Below, in pieces: positions 25,374 to 32,888 of a DNA stretch of 64,000 bases. The stretch's first letter is position 1, and each line of letters begins with the position of its first letter. The notes under the pieces were generated by a model. That model ran no database searches. It saw nothing but the letters and a program-made list of their open reading frames with translations, and had not been told where the DNA came from. The stretch comes from Microtetraspora glauca (GTDB lineage: Bacteria; Actinomycetota; Actinomycetes; Streptomycetales; Streptomycetaceae): NCBI GenBank assembly GCA_000721275.1, contig JOFO01000020.1, forward strand, positions 44,227 to 108,226, read 5' to 3'. The position numbers and the translations under genes were made by a program.

Positions 25374-26390
25374 ATGGCCATGCCGCTCCGTCAGTCCGTC
25401 CGGGTCGGGACCTATCTCCTCGAACAGAAGCTCCGCAAGCGGGACAAGTTCCCGCTCATCGTCGAACTGGAGCCGCTCTACGCCTGCAACCTCAAGTGCG
25501 AGGGCTGCGGCAAGATCCAGCACCCGGCCGGCGTCCTCAAGCAGCGGATGCCGGTCGCCCAGGCGGTCGGCGCCGTCCTGGAGTCCGGCGCCCCGATGGT
25601 CTCCATCGCCGGCGGCGAACCCCTGATGCACCCGCAGATCCACGAGATCGTGCGCCAGCTCGTCGCCCGGCGGAAGTACGTCTTCCTCTGCACCAACGCG
25701 ATGCTGCTGCGCAAGAAGCTCGCCGACTTCACGCCGTCCCCCTATTTCGCCTTCGCCGTCCACATCGACGGACTGCGCGAACGCCACGACGAGTCCGTGG
25801 CGAAGGAGGGCGTGTTCGACGAGGCCGTCGCCGCGATCAAGGAGGCCAAGCGGCGCGGATTCCGGGTCACCACGAATTCCACGTTCTTCAACACCGACAC
25901 TCCGCAGACGATCATCGAGGTGCTGAACTTCCTCAACGACGACCTCCAGGTCGACGAGATGATGATCTCCCCGGCCTACGCCTACGAGAAGGCCCCCGAC
26001 CAGGAGCACTTCCTCGGCGTCGAACAGACCAGGGAGCTCTTCCGGAAGGCGTTCGCCGGCGGCAACCGGCGCCGCTGGCGGCTCAACCACTCGCCGCTCT
26101 TCCTCGACTTCCTCGAAGGCAAGGCCGACTTCCCGTGCACCGCCTGGGCGATCCCCAACTACTCCCTCTTCGGCTGGCAGCGCCCCTGCTACCTGATGAG
26201 CGACGGGTACGTCCCCACCTACCGCGAACTCGTCGAGGAGACCGACTGGGACAAGTACGGCCGCGGCAAGGACCCGCGGTGCGCCAACTGCATGGCGCAC
26301 TGCGGCTACGAACCGACCGCCGTCCTCGCCACCATGGGCTCGCTCAAGGAGTCGCTGCGGGCGGTCCGCGAGACCGTCCAGGGGAGCTGA
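25374..26390 (+). CDS. hpnH: Radical SAM adenosylhopane synthase HpnH
   Basis: Radical SAM enzyme that joins the 5'-deoxyadenosyl group to hopene, giving the C35 skeleton. The cluster motif is CNLKCEGC (CX3CX2C), followed by SIAGGEPLMH, the glycine-rich SAM region. A C-terminal cysteine set (CANCMAHCGYEPT) is family-typical. 338 aa. ATG 25374 has AGGAGG 11 bases upstream, 7 bp after hpnG. In S. coelicolor I recall ispG and dxs following hpnH; here the aminotransferase follows directly. Confidence 0.95.
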   Translation: MAMPLRQSVRVGTYLLEQKLRKRDKFPLIVELEPLYACNLKCEGCGKIQHPAGVLKQRMPVAQAVGAVLESGAPMVSIAGGEPLMHPQIHEIVRQLVARRKYVFLCTNAMLLRKKLADFTPSPYFAFAVHIDGLRERHDESVAKEGVFDEAVAAIKEAKRRGFRVTTNSTFFNTDTPQTIIEVLNFLNDDLQVDEMMISPAYAYEKAPDQEHFLGVEQTRELFRKAFAGGNRRRWRLNHSPLFLDFLEGKADFPCTAWAIPNYSLFGWQRPCYLMSDGYVPTYRELVEETDWDKYGRGKDPRCANCMAHCGYEPTAVLATMGSLKESLRAVRETVQGS

Positions 26391-26400
26391 GGGGCGCACC

Positions 26401-27786
26401 ATGACCGACGGGTTCGACCTGCGGGCCCTGCTCGCCGAGCGCGGCGGCGAGCGGTACGCGCTGCACGCCCGCCACCTCAACCCGCAGCTGCCCCGGATGC
26501 TGCACACCATCGGCTTCGACAAGGTCTACGAGCGGGCCGCCGGCGCCCACTTCTGGGACGCCGACGGCAACGACCACCTCGACATGCTCGCCGGCTTCGG
26601 CGTCATGGGCCTCGGCCGGCACCACCCCGTCGTCCGCAAGGCCCTGCACGACGTCCTCGACGCGGACCTGCCGGACCTCACCCGCTTCGACTGCCCGCCG
26701 CTGCCCGGACTGCTCGCCGAGCGGCTGCTCGCCCACAGCCCCCACCTCGACCGGGTCTTCTTCGGCAACAGCGGCACCGAGGCCGTCGAGACCGCGCTGA
26801 AGTTCGCCCGGTACGCCACCGGCCGGCCCAGGGTCGTCTACTGCGACCACGCCTTCCACGGGCTCACCACCGGCGCCCTCTCCGTCAACGGCGAGAAGGG
26901 CTTCAGGGCCGGCTTCGACCCGCTGCTGCCCGACACTGCGATCGCGCTCGGCGACCTCGACGCCCTGGAGCGCGAGCTCCGCAGGGGCGACGTGGCCGCC
27001 TTCGTGGTCGAGCCGATCCAGGGCAAGGGCGTCCACGAGGCCCCGCCCGGCTTCCTCGCCGCCGCGCAGGCGCTGCTGCGCCGGCACGGGGCGCTGCTGA
27101 TCGCCGACGAGGTGCAGACCGGCCTCGGCCGGACCGGCGACTTCTACGCGTACCAGCACGAGGACGGCGTCGAGCCGGACCTGGTGTGCGTGGCGAAGGC
27201 GCTCTCCGGCGGGTACGTGCCGGTGGGCGCCACCCTCGGCCGCGACTGGATCTTCAAGAAGGTCTACTCCTCGATGGACCGGGTCCTGGTGCACTCGGCC
27301 AGCTTCGGCTCCAACGCCCAGGCGATGGCGGCCGGGCTCGCGGTGCTGTCGGTGATGGAGTCCGAGGGGACGGTCGCGCACGTGCGGCGGGTCGGCGGGC
27401 TGCTGAAGGGCCGGCTGGAGGAGCTGGTGCCCCGGTACGAGCTGCTGCACGCGGTGCGGGGCCGGGGGCTGATGATCGGGATCGAGTTCGGCCGGCCGAG
27501 CTCGCTGGCGCTGCGCGGCCGGTGGGCGATGCTCCAGACGGCCCGCAAGGGGCTCTTCGCGCAGATGGTGGTGGTGCCGCTGCTCCAGCGGCACCGGATC
27601 CTCACCCAGGTCTCCGGCGACCACTTGGAGGTGATCAAGCTGATCCCGCCGCTGGTGATCGACGAGGCGGACGTGGACCGCTTCGTGACCGCGTTCACGG
27701 CGGTGATGGAGGACGCCCACGGCGGCGGGGGACTGCTGTGGGACTTCGGGAAGACACTGGTCAAGCAGGCGGTCGCGCAGCGCTGA
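26401..27786 (+). CDS. PLP-dependent class III aminotransferase (aminobacteriohopanetriol synthesis, HpnO-like)
   Basis: Expected to aminate the ribosyl-derived side chain, giving 35-aminobacteriohopanetriol. Fold type I features: GNSGTEAVETALK for phosphate binding, YCDHAFHGLTTGAL, DEVQTGLGRTG, and the Schiff-base Lys266 in VAKALSGGYVPVG. 461 aa. It starts 10 bp after hpnH and ends the coupled run. The HpnO assignment rests on position within the hopanoid operon. Confidence 0.9.
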   Translation: MTDGFDLRALLAERGGERYALHARHLNPQLPRMLHTIGFDKVYERAAGAHFWDADGNDHLDMLAGFGVMGLGRHHPVVRKALHDVLDADLPDLTRFDCPPLPGLLAERLLAHSPHLDRVFFGNSGTEAVETALKFARYATGRPRVVYCDHAFHGLTTGALSVNGEKGFRAGFDPLLPDTAIALGDLDALERELRRGDVAAFVVEPIQGKGVHEAPPGFLAAAQALLRRHGALLIADEVQTGLGRTGDFYAYQHEDGVEPDLVCVAKALSGGYVPVGATLGRDWIFKKVYSSMDRVLVHSASFGSNAQAMAAGLAVLSVMESEGTVAHVRRVGGLLKGRLEELVPRYELLHAVRGRGLMIGIEFGRPSSLALRGRWAMLQTARKGLFAQMVVVPLLQRHRILTQVSGDHLEVIKLIPPLVIDEADVDRFVTAFTAVMEDAHGGGGLLWDFGKTLVKQAVAQR

Positions 27787-27807
27787 GCCGTCCGCATCCG
27801 AAGGTTT

Positions 27808-27842
27808 TTGCCTCTGGGGCAAGAAACTTGCCTCAGAGGCAC
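27808..27842. promoter_or_regulatory. Twin palindromic operator upstream of the XRE/cupin gene
   Basis: Two near-identical palindromes, TTGCCTCTGGGGCAA (27808-27822) and TTGCCTCAGAGGCAC (27828-27842), with centres exactly 20 bp apart, i.e. about two helical turns and on the same DNA face. The second overlaps a possible -35 (TTGCCT), whose matching start point would be at the ATG, suggesting a leaderless autoregulated transcript. Likely bound by the adjacent regulator. Confidence 0.65.
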
Positions 27843-27862
27843 GATCCTGGCGGAATGGACGC

Positions 27863-28492
27863 ATGGACCACGTCCCCCGGGGCTCCGCCCCGGAAACCGC
27901 CGCCCCCGAGCTCGTGCCCGACGTCGCCCCGCAGCTGCGGGCCCTGCGCCGGCGCCGGGGGCTCACCCTGGAGGCCGCCGCCCAGCGCGCCGGGCTCTCC
28001 CCGGCGCACCTCTCGCGGCTGGAGACCGGGAACCGGCAACCGTCGCTGCCGATGCTGCTGGCCCTCGCCCGTATCTACGGTACGACGGTCGCCGAGCTGC
28101 TGGGGGAGGCCCCGCCCGAGCGCGACCCGGTGATCCGGGCCGGGCGGTCCGAGCCGGTCGAGGCGGACGGCTGGATCTACCGGCAGGCCGGCGGCGCCGG
28201 GCGCGCCCTGCAGTGCCTCCGCGTGCACGTGCCGTACGCCACCCGGGCCGACATCGTGCGCGTCCACCCCGGCGAGGAGTGGCTGCACGTCCTCGACGGA
28301 CAGGTCCGGCTCGCGCTCGGCGAGACCGTGCATCTGCTCGATCCCGGGGACAGCGCGCACTTCGACTCGCTCACCCCGCACCGGATCGGCGCGGCCGGCC
28401 GCGCCGGCGCCGAGGTGCTGTTCGTCCACACCCTCCTGCAGAGCCCCGCCGCCGAACTGTGCCTGGGCGGCGGCGCCCCGCATTCCCGCTGA
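27863..28492 (+). CDS. XRE family regulator with C-terminal cupin, 209 aa
   Basis: Cytoplasmic regulator with a helix-turn-helix at about residues 22-77 (LTLEAAAQRAGLSPAHLSRLE) and a cupin_2 sensor at 125-195 (VHPGEEWLHVLDG, LLDPGDSAHFDS). Such proteins sense a small ligand through the cupin. It follows the hopanoid operon and precedes a small membrane protein, an arrangement I also recall in S. coelicolor (SCO6770-6771). Twin palindromes sit just upstream. Confidence 0.92.
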   Translation: MDHVPRGSAPETAAPELVPDVAPQLRALRRRRGLTLEAAAQRAGLSPAHLSRLETGNRQPSLPMLLALARIYGTTVAELLGEAPPERDPVIRAGRSEPVEADGWIYRQAGGAGRALQCLRVHVPYATRADIVRVHPGEEWLHVLDGQVRLALGETVHLLDPGDSAHFDSLTPHRIGAAGRAGAEVLFVHTLLQSPAAELCLGGGAPHSR

Positions 28493-28512
28493 ACCCCGAA
28501 GGGTTGACCGAC

Positions 28513-28677
28513 ATGTCCGACAAGTCAGCGCATTCCCGTCCGGTCACCGGAGAGGAGCGCGGGGAGGGCCGCTTCCCCAAGGGGCTGGTGCTCCGCCTCT
28601 TCGCGTACCTGGTCGCCGGCCACCTCTTCGCCGCCTTCCTCTACCTGCTCTTCATGCTCGGCGGGCAGAACCAGTAA
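28513..28677 (+). CDS. Small membrane protein (DUF6126-like), 54 aa
   Basis: Charged N-terminus followed by one hydrophobic helix of about 24 residues (LVLRLFAYLVAGHLFAAFLY). GAAGGG lies 9-10 bases before the ATG, 20 bp after the XRE gene, so they are probably cotranscribed. Recurrent partner of XRE/cupin regulators in Streptomyces; its role is unknown. Confidence 0.8.
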   Translation: MSDKSAHSRPVTGEERGEGRFPKGLVLRLFAYLVAGHLFAAFLYLLFMLGGQNQ

Positions 28678-28692
28678 GCGGTCCCGGGGCGC

Positions 28693-29517
28693 TCACGCCT
28701 CCGTCAGGAACCGCTCGCGCAGCCGCTCGCGGGTCTCGGGCGCCAGCTTCAGGCCCTCCGCGAGGTAGACGTCCACGGACCCCCAGGTCGCGTCGATCGT
28801 CTCGAAGGCGGCCCGCAGGTACTCCACCCGCGCGTCGAACAGCGGGCTCAGCAGCTCCACCACCTCGGGCGCCATCCCGTCCCGGGCGGTGGGGCTACGG
28901 CGCACCTTGTAGCGGCGGTGCGGGGCGTCGGACTTCACGTAGTCGGCCTCGATCGCCGCGCGCTCCACGCCCAGGGCGAGCAGGGTGATCGCGATCGAGA
29001 GCCCGGCGCGGTCCTTGCCGGCCGCGCAGTGCATCAGGGCCGGGACGGCGTCGTCGGCGAGGGCGTGCAGCACCCGGCTGTGCTCGGCGGTCCGCTCCAC
29101 GACCATCCTGCGGTACGAGGTGGTCATCCGCTCCGCGGCCCTGCCCTCGCCCAGCAGCCCGCGCAGGGTGTCGAGGTCGCCCTCCCGGACCAGCCGCCAG
29201 AACTCCTTGCCGTCGGCCGGGTCGCTCAGCGGTATGTTCACGTTCCGTACGCCCGGGAGTTCCACGTCGGGCCCCTCCACCTTGGCGTCGGCGGCGTTGC
29301 GGAAGTCGAAGACGGTGTGCAGGCCGAGGCCGGCGAGGAAGGCCGCGTCGGACTCGGTGGCGTCGGCGAGGTGGCCGCTGCGGAACAGGGTGCCGGGCCG
29401 GACGGCGCGTCCGTCCGTCGTCGGCAGGCCGCCCACGTCCCGGAAGTTGCGGACCTCCGCGAGCTCGGGCTCGCCGGGCTCGAAGGGCGACTGGACCTGC
29501 GGCAGCTGTTGCGTCAC
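28693..29517 (-). CDS. Tyrosine-protein phosphatase (PtpB/LipA-type), 274 aa
   Basis: DSP-like phosphatase that could dephosphorylate protein Tyr or phosphoinositides. P-loop HCAAGKDRAG has the CxxxxxR core; the N-terminal NFRDVGGLPTTDGR and LFRSGHLADAT are typical of the actinobacterial PtpB group. No signal peptide. GTG 29517 is preceded by CAGGAG at 5 bases and fixes the start; the frame runs open further upstream. It converges on the DUF6126 gene with 15 bp between the stops. Confidence 0.9.
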   Translation of the reverse strand: MTQQLPQVQSPFEPGEPELAEVRNFRDVGGLPTTDGRAVRPGTLFRSGHLADATESDAAFLAGLGLHTVFDFRNAADAKVEGPDVELPGVRNVNIPLSDPADGKEFWRLVREGDLDTLRGLLGEGRAAERMTTSYRRMVVERTAEHSRVLHALADDAVPALMHCAAGKDRAGLSIAITLLALGVERAAIEADYVKSDAPHRRYKVRRSPTARDGMAPEVVELLSPLFDARVEYLRAAFETIDATWGSVDVYLAEGLKLAPETRERLRERFLTEA

Positions 29518-29839
29518 GGATGCTCCTGGGGGTAGGCGTTCGCGGGGCGGGGAACGAGATCGGTTCCCCCCGCAATCATCCCGGCGCCGGGGGGTGCGGC
29601 GCACCCCCCTGAGCAGCAATGGGCGATCTGTCCGTATTGGGATGCTTGGGATAACCCGCCCTGGTTGAGGGGGAGATGGCGTCCGGCGCGTGAGCAGCGT
29701 CATAGAAGTGACGGATCGTGGCCGACCGCCCGGGCCAATCCCCCTCCGCGAAAAGGGAATCGAGGGTCCGTCATCCACGGAGGGTGACCGGAATTCCGGG
29801 CTCGAAGATCGCCCCGGAATGCCCGGAGAATTCGGCGGC
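29518..29839. other. Divergent intergenic region, no gene seen
   Basis: About 320 bases between the phosphatase gene and the riboswitch promoter. AT-richer patches near 29630-29660 and 29700-29760 suggest further promoter elements, but I see no ORF with a ribosome site and no clear hexamer pair. Confidence 0.5.
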
Positions 29840-29869
29840 TTGTTCGCGCCGACCCCGCTCGTCTAGCGT
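29840..29869 (+). promoter_or_regulatory. Vegetative promoter of the LysM/M23 gene
   Basis: TTGTTC (29840-29845), 18-base spacer, TAGCGT (29864-29869), a good match to Streptomyces HrdB-type promoters. It would start a leader of about 200 bases containing the riboswitch. Confidence 0.6.
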
Positions 29870-29920
29870 CGCCGTCAATCCGGTCGGACCGCCGAATCCT
29901 GCCACCGTCCGGAATTCGAC

Positions 29921-30069
29921 CCCATCCCATCGCGCGGCAGGAGCGGGGGACCCAAGGAAGTACGCCGGTCCCGCGAACGCAGGACGGCTCGGGGTGAAGC
30001 CGCGTGAGAAACGCGGCCGGGCATCTCCAGTCCGAACCCGACAGCTCACCTCGCAGGCGCCGGAGAGGA
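29921..30069 (+). ncRNA. ydaO/yuaA (cyclic di-AMP) riboswitch
   Basis: The leader carries the conserved ydaO core elements in order: GAGCGGGGGACCCA, GGGGTGAA, GGGCATCTCCAGTCCGAACC, CGACAGCTCACCTCGCAGGC and a closing GGAGAGG just before the start codon. In Streptomyces this class often precedes cell-wall hydrolase genes, and ligand binding lowers expression. The exact 5' edge is estimated. Because the last element is close to the start codon, control could involve termination or ribosome access. Confidence 0.9.
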
Positions 30070-30076
30070 ATTCGCC

Positions 30077-31051
30077 ATGCCCGCGAAGGGTAAGCACCGC
30101 CGTCCGAAGTCCACCCTGATCACCCGTGGCCTGGTCGCCGCCGGCACCGGTGGCGCCGTCGTCGCCCTGCCGCTCATCGGCGCCACCGGGGCCCACGCCG
30201 CCGAGCAGGCCGCCCCGGCCACCGCCCCCGCCGCCGTCGTGAGCGCCGCCGCGCAGGTCCAGGCCGCCGCGCCCGCCGCCTCCCCGGCCGCGAAGGCCGC
30301 CGCTCCGAAGACGTACTCCGTCGTCGCCGGCGACTACCTGTCCAAGATCGCCGCCGAGCAGGGCGTCGCCGGCGGCTGGCAGAAGCTCTACGCCGACAAC
30401 CGCCAGGTCGTCGGCGAGGACCCGTCGCTGATCCTGCCGGGCATGAAGCTCACCCTCGGCGCCAAGAACACCGCCAAGGCCGCCGCGCCGAAGGCCGCCG
30501 CCGAGGCCGCCCCGAAGGCCGCCGCGAAGGCCGAGCGCAAGGCGGCCCCGAAGGCCGAGCACAAGGCCGTCCAGAAGACGCGGTCCGCCGGCGAGCAGAC
30601 CCGCGCCACCCGCTCCACCGAGCGCGCCGCCGCGCAGCCCGCCTCCTCCGGCTGGGTCGCCCCCGTCGCCGGCGGCGTCTCCACCCCGTACCGCGCCTCC
30701 GGCTCCATGTGGTCCTCCGGCTACCACACCGGCGCCGACTTCATCGCCTCCTCCGGCACCACCGTCCGCGCCGTCGGCGCCGGCACGGTCGTCTCCGCCG
30801 GCTGGAGCGGCGCGTACGGCAACGAGGTCGTCATCAAGCACGCCGACGGCAACTACTCGCAGTACGCCCACCTCTCCTCCCTCGCCGTCTCCGCCGGCCA
30901 GTCGGTCAGCGGCGGCCAGCAGATCGGCCTCTCCGGCTCCACGGGCAACTCCACCGGCCCGCACCTGCACTTCGAGATCCGCACCTCGCCGAGCTACGGC
31001 GCCGACATCGACCCGCTGGCCTACCTGCGCCAGCACGGCGTCTCCATCTGA
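30077..31051 (+). CDS. Secreted LysM + M23 peptidase (cell-wall endopeptidase), 324 aa
   Basis: Exported wall hydrolase. N-terminal signal peptide of about 42 residues ends in ATGAHAA; LysM wall-binding domain near 78-127 (YSVVAGDYLSKIAAEQGV); an Ala/Lys-rich linker; then an M23 metallopeptidase at about 190-320 with zinc ligands in GYHTGADF and GPHLHFE. It should cut peptidoglycan cross-bridges. The start ATG lies 8 bases after the riboswitch GGAGAGG. A strong terminator follows. Confidence 0.95.
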   Translation: MPAKGKHRRPKSTLITRGLVAAGTGGAVVALPLIGATGAHAAEQAAPATAPAAVVSAAAQVQAAAPAASPAAKAAAPKTYSVVAGDYLSKIAAEQGVAGGWQKLYADNRQVVGEDPSLILPGMKLTLGAKNTAKAAAPKAAAEAAPKAAAKAERKAAPKAEHKAVQKTRSAGEQTRATRSTERAAAQPASSGWVAPVAGGVSTPYRASGSMWSSGYHTGADFIASSGTTVRAVGAGTVVSAGWSGAYGNEVVIKHADGNYSQYAHLSSLAVSAGQSVSGGQQIGLSGSTGNSTGPHLHFEIRTSPSYGADIDPLAYLRQHGVSI

Positions 31052-31085
31052 CGCACCCCCTGCCGGACGCGGTCCGGCCGGCCCC

Positions 31086-31122
31086 GGCGGAGGCCCGGCA
31101 CCCCTGGTGCCGGGCCTCCGCC
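31086..31122 (+). terminator. Terminator after the M23 peptidase gene
   Basis: Perfect 17-bp stem (31086-31102 with 31106-31122) with a 3-base loop, 35 bp after the stop. Confidence 0.85.
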
Positions 31123-31132
31123 CTATTCCGGC

Positions 31133-31161
31133 TTGGCACATTCTTTATCGGTGGCATATAT
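31133..31161 (+). promoter_or_regulatory. Promoter of the SGNH hydrolase gene
   Basis: TTGGCA (31133-31138), exactly 17 bases, ATATAT (31156-31161), in a patch much richer in A/T than its surroundings. It sits 65 bp before the GTG start. Confidence 0.65.
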
Positions 31162-31225
31162 CACCCACCGTCAACCCCTCCTTACGGTCGCGTAGGTCAC
31201 ACCCGAAAGGGGAGGATGTGCTGCC

Positions 31226-32029
31226 GTGGCAGACGATTCGAGAGAAACAGACAAGAGCGCGTTCGGTGCATTCGGGTCGTACGCGGCGATCGGCGACAGC
31301 TTCACGGAAGGCGTCGGAGACCCCGGTCCCGACGGGACCTACGTCGGCTGGGCGGACCGCCTCGCGGTGCTCCTCGCCGACCAGCTGCCGGACCACCAGG
31401 AGTTCCGCTACGCCAACCTGGCCGTCCGCGGACGACTCCTCGACCAGATCGTGACCGAGCAGGTGCCCCGGGCCAAGGAGCTCGCGCCCGACCTGGTCAC
31501 CTTCTGCGCCGGCGGCAACGACATCATCCGCCCCGGCACCGACCCCGACGACGTCGCCGAGCGCTTCGAGCGGGCCGTGCGCGACCTCACCTCCGCCGTC
31601 GGCACCGTCATGGTCACCACCGGCTTCGACACCCGCGGCGTACCCGTGCTCAAGCACCTGCGCGGCAAGATCGCCACGTACACCGCCCACGTCCGCGCCA
31701 TCGCCGACCGCTACGACTGCCCGGTCCTCGACCTGTGGTCGCTGCGGTCGGTCCAGGACCGGCGCGCCTGGGACGACGACCGGCTGCACCTCTCGCCCGA
31801 GGGGCACACCCGGGTCGCGCTGCGCGCCGCGCAGGTCCTCGGCCTGCCGGTGCCCGCCGACCCCGACCAGGAGTGGCCGCCGCTGCCCGCCCGCGGCCCG
31901 CTGGAGGTCCGGCGGGACGACATCCACTGGGCGCGCGAGTACCTCGTGCCGTGGATCGGCCGGCGGCTGCGCGGCGAGAGCTCCGGCGACCACGTCGAGG
32001 CCAAGCGCCCCGACCTCATGCCCCTGTAG
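31226..32029 (+). CDS. SGNH/GDSL-family hydrolase, 267 aa
   Basis: Esterase or lipase-like hydrolase, probably cytosolic because no signal peptide is visible. Block I GDSFTEG with the nucleophilic Ser, block III GGND, and block V DDRLHLSPEGH with the catalytic Asp/His are present. GTG start has GGGGAGGA upstream. Substrate unknown; members act on acyl esters or acetylated sugars. Its 3' end overlaps the convergent STM4011-type gene by 14 bp. Confidence 0.92.
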   Translation: MADDSRETDKSAFGAFGSYAAIGDSFTEGVGDPGPDGTYVGWADRLAVLLADQLPDHQEFRYANLAVRGRLLDQIVTEQVPRAKELAPDLVTFCAGGNDIIRPGTDPDDVAERFERAVRDLTSAVGTVMVTTGFDTRGVPVLKHLRGKIATYTAHVRAIADRYDCPVLDLWSLRSVQDRRAWDDDRLHLSPEGHTRVALRAAQVLGLPVPADPDQEWPPLPARGPLEVRRDDIHWAREYLVPWIGRRLRGESSGDHVEAKRPDLMPL

Positions 32030-32879
32030 TCCAGGGGCGGCCGGCGGGGATCCGCTCCAGGACCCCGCCGGCGAACACGTCGTACAGCGGCAGCGTCTCC
32101 AGGTGCACGTAGCCGATGTGGCAGTCGCAGACGGCGAGCGGGCAGGCGCGCGGGCGCAGCGCGGCCCGGTACGAGCCGTCGTACAGATTGCCCAGCTCCG
32201 CCTTGACGAAGTGGCAGCGCCGCACCGTCCCGTCGCCGTCCACCGACACCACCGACGCGCCGGTCCGGCACGGCAGCCCCGCCGAGCGGTGCGGATGCCG
32301 GCTGTACGGGAAGAGCGGGTCGATGCCCGTCCACGCCGCCGCCTCCGCGTCGGTGTAGGTGTGCCCCTCGGCCGCGTTCACCCACAGGTAGACGTGGTCG
32401 GGCAGCGCGGCCCGCAGCCGCAGCGCCTCCGCGTGGTGCTCGGGCAGCCCCACCACGCCGACGCTGAACCGGACGCCGCGGTCCGCCAGGTCGAGCGCCT
32501 TCCCGAGGAAGCGGTCGTACGGGGTCTGGCCCGGGTGGTACGTGCACCACAGGGCCAGCGCGTCCAGGTCGGCCTCGTCGAGCCAGGACGTCCGGCAGCT
32601 CAGATTGGTCTGGATCGCGACCCGCTCCACGTGCGGCAGCCGCGACAGCCCGACCAGCGCCCGCCGGTACCAGGAGCGGACCAGCCCCTCGCCCCACGGC
32701 GTGAAGAGGATCCGCAGCCGGTCCCCGGTCTGCCCGGCCGCCCAGCCGGTGAACCGCTCCAGCGCCGCCCGGTCCGCCCGCAGCGCCTCCGGGCTGTCCC
32801 GCCGCTTGGCGAACGGGCAGTACGGGCAGTCGTAGTCGCAGGAGGCGAGCGGCCCCCGGTACAACAGCGTCAGGTCCAC
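32016..32879 (-). CDS. STM4011 family radical SAM protein, 287 aa
   Basis: Radical SAM enzyme of unknown substrate, last gene of a five-gene cassette. The cluster motif is CDYDCPYC; LFTPWGEG is the SAM-binding glycine region. The C-terminal half has further cysteines (PCRTG, RRCHF, ACPLAVCDC) that could hold a second iron-sulfur cluster of the SPASM/twitch kind. It begins 9 bp after the STM4012-type gene. The family is named after a Salmonella locus and is uncharacterised. Confidence 0.85.
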   Translation of the reverse strand: MDLTLLYRGPLASCDYDCPYCPFAKRRDSPEALRADRAALERFTGWAAGQTGDRLRILFTPWGEGLVRSWYRRALVGLSRLPHVERVAIQTNLSCRTSWLDEADLDALALWCTYHPGQTPYDRFLGKALDLADRGVRFSVGVVGLPEHHAEALRLRAALPDHVYLWVNAAEGHTYTDAEAAAWTGIDPLFPYSRHPHRSAGLPCRTGASVVSVDGDGTVRRCHFVKAELGNLYDGSYRAALRPRACPLAVCDCHIGYVHLETLPLYDVFAGGVLERIPAGRPWTTGA

Positions 32880-32888
32880 GCCCGCCCC

